Shown here piece after piece: positions 61,397-64,000 of a stretch of 64,000 nt of DNA. Where the stretch lies: NCBI GenBank assembly GCA_016720115.1, contig JADJXT010000001.1, positions 806,001 to 870,000 on the forward strand. The letters are read 5' to 3'. Position numbers and translations under genes: made by a program. This stretch comes from Sphingomonadales bacterium (lineage in GTDB: Bacteria; Pseudomonadota; Alphaproteobacteria; Sphingomonadales; Sphingomonadaceae). Numbering within the stretch: the first letter of the stretch is position 1; each line of letters begins with the position of its first letter. Under the pieces are notes generated by a model, which worked only from the letters and a program-made list of their open reading frames with translations, ran no database searches and was not told the DNA's origin.

Positions 61397-61996
61397 ATGC
61401 CCAAAATTCTCGTTCTTTATTATTCCAGCTATGGCCATATCGAAACCATGGCCAACGCGATTGCCGAAGGTGCCCGTGAAACCGGCGCAACCGTCGATGT
61501 GAAACGCGTTCCTGAAACCGCGCCGATCGAAGTCGCGCAAGCCGCGCATTTCAAGCTCGATCAGGCCGCACCGGTTGCCACCATCGCGGAACTCAAGGAC
61601 TATGACGCAATCATCGTCGGCACGGGCACCCGTTTCGGCCGCCTGTCGAGCCAGATGGCGGCCTTCTGGGACACTGCCGGTGGCGTCTGGGCGCGTGGCG
61701 AGTTGAACGGCAAGGTAGGCGCGGCCTTCACATCCAGCGCATCCCAGCATGGTGGGCAGGAAACAACCTTGTTTTCGATCATCACCAATCTGCTGCATTT
61801 CGGCATGACCATTGTCGGCCTCGACTATGGCTTTGCCGGTCAGACGCGCAATGACGAGGTTGTTGGCGGAGCGCCCTATGGCGCAACCACAATTGCCAAT
61901 GGCGATGGCAGCCGCCAGCCGAGCGAGACGGAGCTGGAAGGCGCGCGCTATCTCGGCCGCCGCGTGGCCAGCACTGCGGCAAAGCTGTTTGGCTGA
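61397..61996 (+). CDS. wrbA: NAD(P)H:quinone oxidoreductase WrbA
   Basis: 199-residue flavodoxin-fold protein. FMN-binding loops: [38 protein letters not shown] and [14 protein letters not shown], then [20 protein letters not shown]. Two-electron quinone reduction protects from oxidative stress. AAGGATGTCCA before ATG 61397 decides the start over an ATG 36 bases upstream inside the terminator. Confidence 0.96.
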   Translation: MPKILVLYYSSYGHIETMANAIAEGARETGATVDVKRVPETAPIEVAQAAHFKLDQAAPVATIAELKDYDAIIVGTGTRFGRLSSQMAAFWDTAGGVWARGELNGKVGAAFTSSASQHGGQETTLFSIITNLLHFGMTIVGLDYGFAGQTRNDEVVGGAPYGATTIANGDGSRQPSETELEGARYLGRRVASTAAKLFG

Positions 61997-62005
61997 ACTG
62001 GCGCT

Positions 62006-62038
62006 GCATGGCAGGCGATGCTACACCGCCTGCCATGC
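62006..62038 (+). promoter_or_regulatory. 12-bp hairpin spanning both possible arfB starts
   Basis: GCATGGCAGGCG (62006-62017) and CGCCTGCCATGC (62027-62038) pair perfectly over 12 bp with a 9-base loop. The ATGs at 62008 and 62035 lie in opposite arms of the stem. Confidence 0.6.
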
Positions 62039-62436
62039 CGTTCGAACTGCCCGAAGACCTGATTGAAGAAACCTTCCTGGCGTCGACCGGCCCCGGCGGA
62101 CAGAATGTCAACAAGGTGGCAACCGCGTGCCAGTTGCGGGTCGATGTTTTCCGGCTTGGCCTGCCGCCTTATGCCTTTCGCAAGCTGAAAACCCTTGCGG
62201 GCAGCAAGATGACGGCTGCGGGCGAGCTGGTCGTCACAGCGCGCGAGCATCGCACGAGGGAAGCAAACCGGGCCGAGGCGCGTGCGCGTATCAATCGGCT
62301 GATCGATCAGGCTTTCGTCCGCGAAGCGCCGCGGATCAAGACCAAGCCGAGCAAAGCAGCCAAGGCCAAGCGCGTCGAGGCCAAAAAGGGGCGGGGCGAA
62401 ATCAAGAAGGGCCGTGGTAAAGTCCGGCTTGATTGA
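62035..62436 (+). CDS. arfB: Alternative ribosome-rescue factor ArfB-like (GGQ hydrolase)
   Basis: 133 residues. The class I release-factor-like GGQ motif is in ASTGPGGQNVNKVATACQLR, which hydrolyses peptidyl-tRNA on stalled ribosomes. The C-terminus is Lys/Arg-rich (KAKRVEAKKGRGEIKKGR), as needed to enter the empty mRNA channel. ATG 62035 gives MPFELPEDLIEETF; ATG 62008 adds 9 residues. Both lie in a perfect hairpin. It follows wrbA by 38 bases. Confidence 0.92.
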   Translation: MPFELPEDLIEETFLASTGPGGQNVNKVATACQLRVDVFRLGLPPYAFRKLKTLAGSKMTAAGELVVTAREHRTREANRAEARARINRLIDQAFVREAPRIKTKPSKAAKAKRVEAKKGRGEIKKGRGKVRLD

Positions 62437-62450
62437 GTATCTGAGCGACT

Positions 62451-62933
62451 ATGTACGCTTTCAATATCGCCGCCGACGCGCCCAAGGCCGAGCTCTATGC
62501 CGAGCTGTTAAACTCCGCCGATGCGCTGACCGCCGGGGAGTTGGATGGCATCGCCAATATGGCGAATATCGCGGCCCTGCTGTGGCAATTCCTGCCTGAC
62601 CTCAACTGGGCCGGATTTTATCGCATGGTTGACGGCGAACTTGTGCTTGGGCCGTTTCAGGGCAAGGCTGCGTGCATCCGTATCCCGCTCGACAAGGGCG
62701 TATGCGGCGCTGCCGCTCGCACCGGTGCAACGCAGCTTGCCGAAGATGTCCATGCCTTTCCGGGTCATATCGCCTGCGATGCAGACAGCCGGTCCGAACT
62801 GGTCGTTCCGGTGAAGCGAGATGGCGTGGTGGTTGCAGTCATCGACCTCGATAGCCCCGTGCCAGCGCGCTTCGATGCGGAAGATGCGGATGGTTTGGAA
62901 ATGCTGGCCAAACTGCTCTCAACCCGCATCTGA
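62451..62933 (+). CDS. msrC: Free methionine-(R)-sulfoxide reductase (fRMsr)
   Basis: 160-residue GAF-domain enzyme. Cysteines C75, C85 and C109 have spacing of 10 and 24, identical to the catalytic and resolving cysteines of E. coli fRMsr (84, 94, 118). Blocks ALLWQFLPDLNWAGFYR and SRSELVVPVKRDGVVVAVID match. It reduces the free R-sulfoxide of methionine, complementing the protein-specific MsrB at 837. Starts 14 bases after arfB. Confidence 0.94.
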   Translation: MYAFNIAADAPKAELYAELLNSADALTAGELDGIANMANIAALLWQFLPDLNWAGFYRMVDGELVLGPFQGKAACIRIPLDKGVCGAAARTGATQLAEDVHAFPGHIACDADSRSELVVPVKRDGVVVAVIDLDSPVPARFDAEDADGLEMLAKLLSTRI

Positions 62934-63013
62934 TCCACTGCTTCATTTTGGAACAAAAGTACTAGCAACACCGCAATTTACATTCGCCTCATAGTGCCAG
63001 GCTAAAAACAATG

Positions 63014-63028
63014 TTAAGCACTTCTTAA
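63014..63028. promoter_or_regulatory. CtrA box before the glycine-zipper gene
   Basis: TTAAGCACTTCTTAA has two TTAA halves 7 bases apart, the same form as the site upstream of ctrA, and lies 53 bases before ATG 63081. The spacing is suitable for direct activation or repression. Confidence 0.65.
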
Positions 63029-63080
63029 CTATCGAAGAATGCGCCCGAGGCGCCTCTTTGTGATTAGGGAGCGGTTAACC

Positions 63081-63914
63081 ATGAAAGTCCTCTTGATTGC
63101 GAGCCTTGCGACCAGCGCGTTGGTGGCGATGCCAGCCCAGGCAGCTGGCGACTCGGGTAAAAAACATCATGACCATGCCGATTACGGCCCGGCCATGGGG
63201 GCAGATCGCGGGATCTACGATTTTGACGGGCCGGGTTTGTCAACCTATTCGGATGCCAGCGGCGTTCGCTATGAATATGACGGAGCGTGGACCAAGGGGC
63301 AGTATCTGGACCCCGAAGGCCGGGTCTATGAAGGTCAGTGGAACGGCAAGGTAACGCGTACCAAGGATGGCGCTGCGCCAGCACCCATGCCGCGTCATCC
63401 TATGCCACCGCATCCCATGCCCGCCGCCGGTGCGCCATATGACGTTCCGCAGGCCGCCCCCTATCCCATGCCACCTGCATATGGTGCAGGTTTTGACAAT
63501 CGCGAATATGAGAAGTGCCTGAAAAGCGATGGCGTTGGCGGTGCTGCCATCGGCGCGATATTGGGCGCGATTGCAGGCAACCGTATCGCAGGTCGCGGAA
63601 ACCGGACGGAAGGCACGCTGATCGGCAGCGGACTTGGCGCACTTGCCGGTCTGGGTGTCGAAAAGTCGATGAAGAAATGCGAGAAATATCTGTCGCGCGA
63701 TAACGGATATGGCCCGGGCTATGGCCATGCTTATGGCGGCTATCCCTATGGCTATTACTATTATCCGGCACCGATGGTGGCCTATTCGATGGTGCCGGTC
63801 ACCACGACCACGGTGACCGAAGAGATTTATTACGAAACCGTGCCCGTCAAGCGGAAGGCCGTGCGCAAATGGAAGCCGAAGCCCAAGCCGAAACCGCGCT
63901 GCGTTTGCCGCTGA
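63081..63914 (+). CDS. Glycine-zipper envelope protein with His/Pro/Tyr-rich regions
   Basis: 277 residues. Signal peptide MKVLLIASLATSALVAMPA cut near AQA; a His-rich start (KKHHDHADYG); repeats of HPMPPHPMP; a glycine zipper (VGGAAIGAILGAIAGNRIAG, then GTLIGSGLGALAGLG) that can span or bind membranes; a Tyr/Gly-rich segment (YGGYPYGYYYYP) and a Lys-rich tail (KWKPKPKPKPRCVC). Probably an outer-membrane-associated protein of unknown role. GGGAG precedes ATG 63081. A CtrA box upstream suggests cell-cycle control. Confidence 0.82.
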   Translation: MKVLLIASLATSALVAMPAQAAGDSGKKHHDHADYGPAMGADRGIYDFDGPGLSTYSDASGVRYEYDGAWTKGQYLDPEGRVYEGQWNGKVTRTKDGAAPAPMPRHPMPPHPMPAAGAPYDVPQAAPYPMPPAYGAGFDNREYEKCLKSDGVGGAAIGAILGAIAGNRIAGRGNRTEGTLIGSGLGALAGLGVEKSMKKCEKYLSRDNGYGPGYGHAYGGYPYGYYYYPAPMVAYSMVPVTTTTVTEEIYYETVPVKRKAVRKWKPKPKPKPRCVCR

Positions 63915-63936
63915 GCGGTAGGTGACCGAAATAAGA

Positions 63937-63961
63937 AACCCCGCTTTTGGCGGGGTTTTTT
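63937..63961 (+). terminator. Intrinsic terminator of the glycine-zipper gene
   Basis: AACCCCGC and GCGGGGTT pair over 8 bp with a 5-base loop, followed by TTTTT. It lies 22 bases after the stop. The last 39 bases of the window show nothing further. Confidence 0.85.
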
Positions 63962-64000
63962 GTCAGCGGAATAAATCGCCTTGTGAACCGGATTCGAAGT

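Noticed and set aside
63985..64000. TTCGAATCC on the minus strand at the window edge resembling a tRNA T-loop
   Set aside because: The base before TTCGAAT is C where G is needed to pair with the C after the loop, and no CCA-compatible acceptor end follows.

Overview
The window is a high-GC bacterial chromosome segment of an alphaproteobacterium, most probably Sphingomonadales. The basis is ctrA with a full CtrA box and clustered GANTC sites, a gapR gene, an Rrf2-led suf operon, UPF0262, DUF1244 and DUF465 proteins, Tol-Pal genes, and a large TonB-dependent receptor with an IIVTGSRI box. Genus is not resolved. No rRNA, tRNA, CRISPR array, prophage or plasmid function was found; nearly all genes are housekeeping.

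Layout. 1-3350: C-terminus of an unknown gene, a DUF4402 protein, msrB, a class A penicillin-binding protein. 3458-9790: Fe-S assembly operon sufR-sufB-(small secreted protein)-sufC-sufD-sufS-sufT-sufA. 9791-23374: a frameshifted subtilisin-like autotransporter, HAD phosphatase-dapD, DUF465 protein with a structured leader, a haem-binding membrane protein, a M20 peptidase/serine hydrolase/DUF3617 cluster, a periplasmic cyclophilin and queA, pyk, DUF1244, an amidohydrolase. 23467-33081: gapR, ybjQ, yebC-ruvC-ruvA-ruvB (ruvA and ruvB are separated by a GIY-YIG nuclease element), then ybgC-tolQ-tolR-tolA-tolB-pal. 33181-45404: a lipoprotein, CoA transferase, SulP transporter, DUF885 peptidase, PhoD phosphatase, a PH-domain pair, nitronate monooxygenase, an AT-rich islet encoding a CHAT/caspase-like protein, lysC, ubiG. 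45540-64000: dnaB, UPF0262, GH25-like protein, cdd, dcd, an acyl-CoA dehydrogenase/enoyl-CoA hydratase/HxlR group, a saccharopine-reductase-like protein, a phosphoesterase, ctrA, a TonB receptor with a Tat-exported LD-carboxypeptidase, LysR/pirin, wrbA, arfB, fRMsr and a glycine-zipper surface protein.

The most unusual property is the density of palindromic repeats of several families. Most are REPIN-like pairs of facing hairpins about 70-110 bp long. They occupy many intergenic gaps and also lie inside or at the 5' edge of conserved genes: in frame inside sufC, sufS and ubiG, at the start of tolB, and as the ribosome-binding region of ruvC. One family has perfect 29-bp inverted arms that enclose a GIY-YIG nuclease gene whose last codons and stop lie inside one arm. 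A related solo copy lies at 45424-45514. This suggests a nuclease-linked family of mobile palindromes, which is my main candidate for an undescribed system. The second candidate is the isolated low-GC CHAT-like protein at 42502-43239.

Regulatory sequences visible include a CtrA box and five GANTC sites upstream of ctrA, a second CtrA box before the last gene, and palindromic operator candidates before sufR, the acyl-CoA dehydrogenase, the enoyl-CoA hydratase and the LysR/pirin pair. Functions are read from motifs and family knowledge without database searches; start sites marked as chosen are inferences from ribosome-binding sites and family N-termini.
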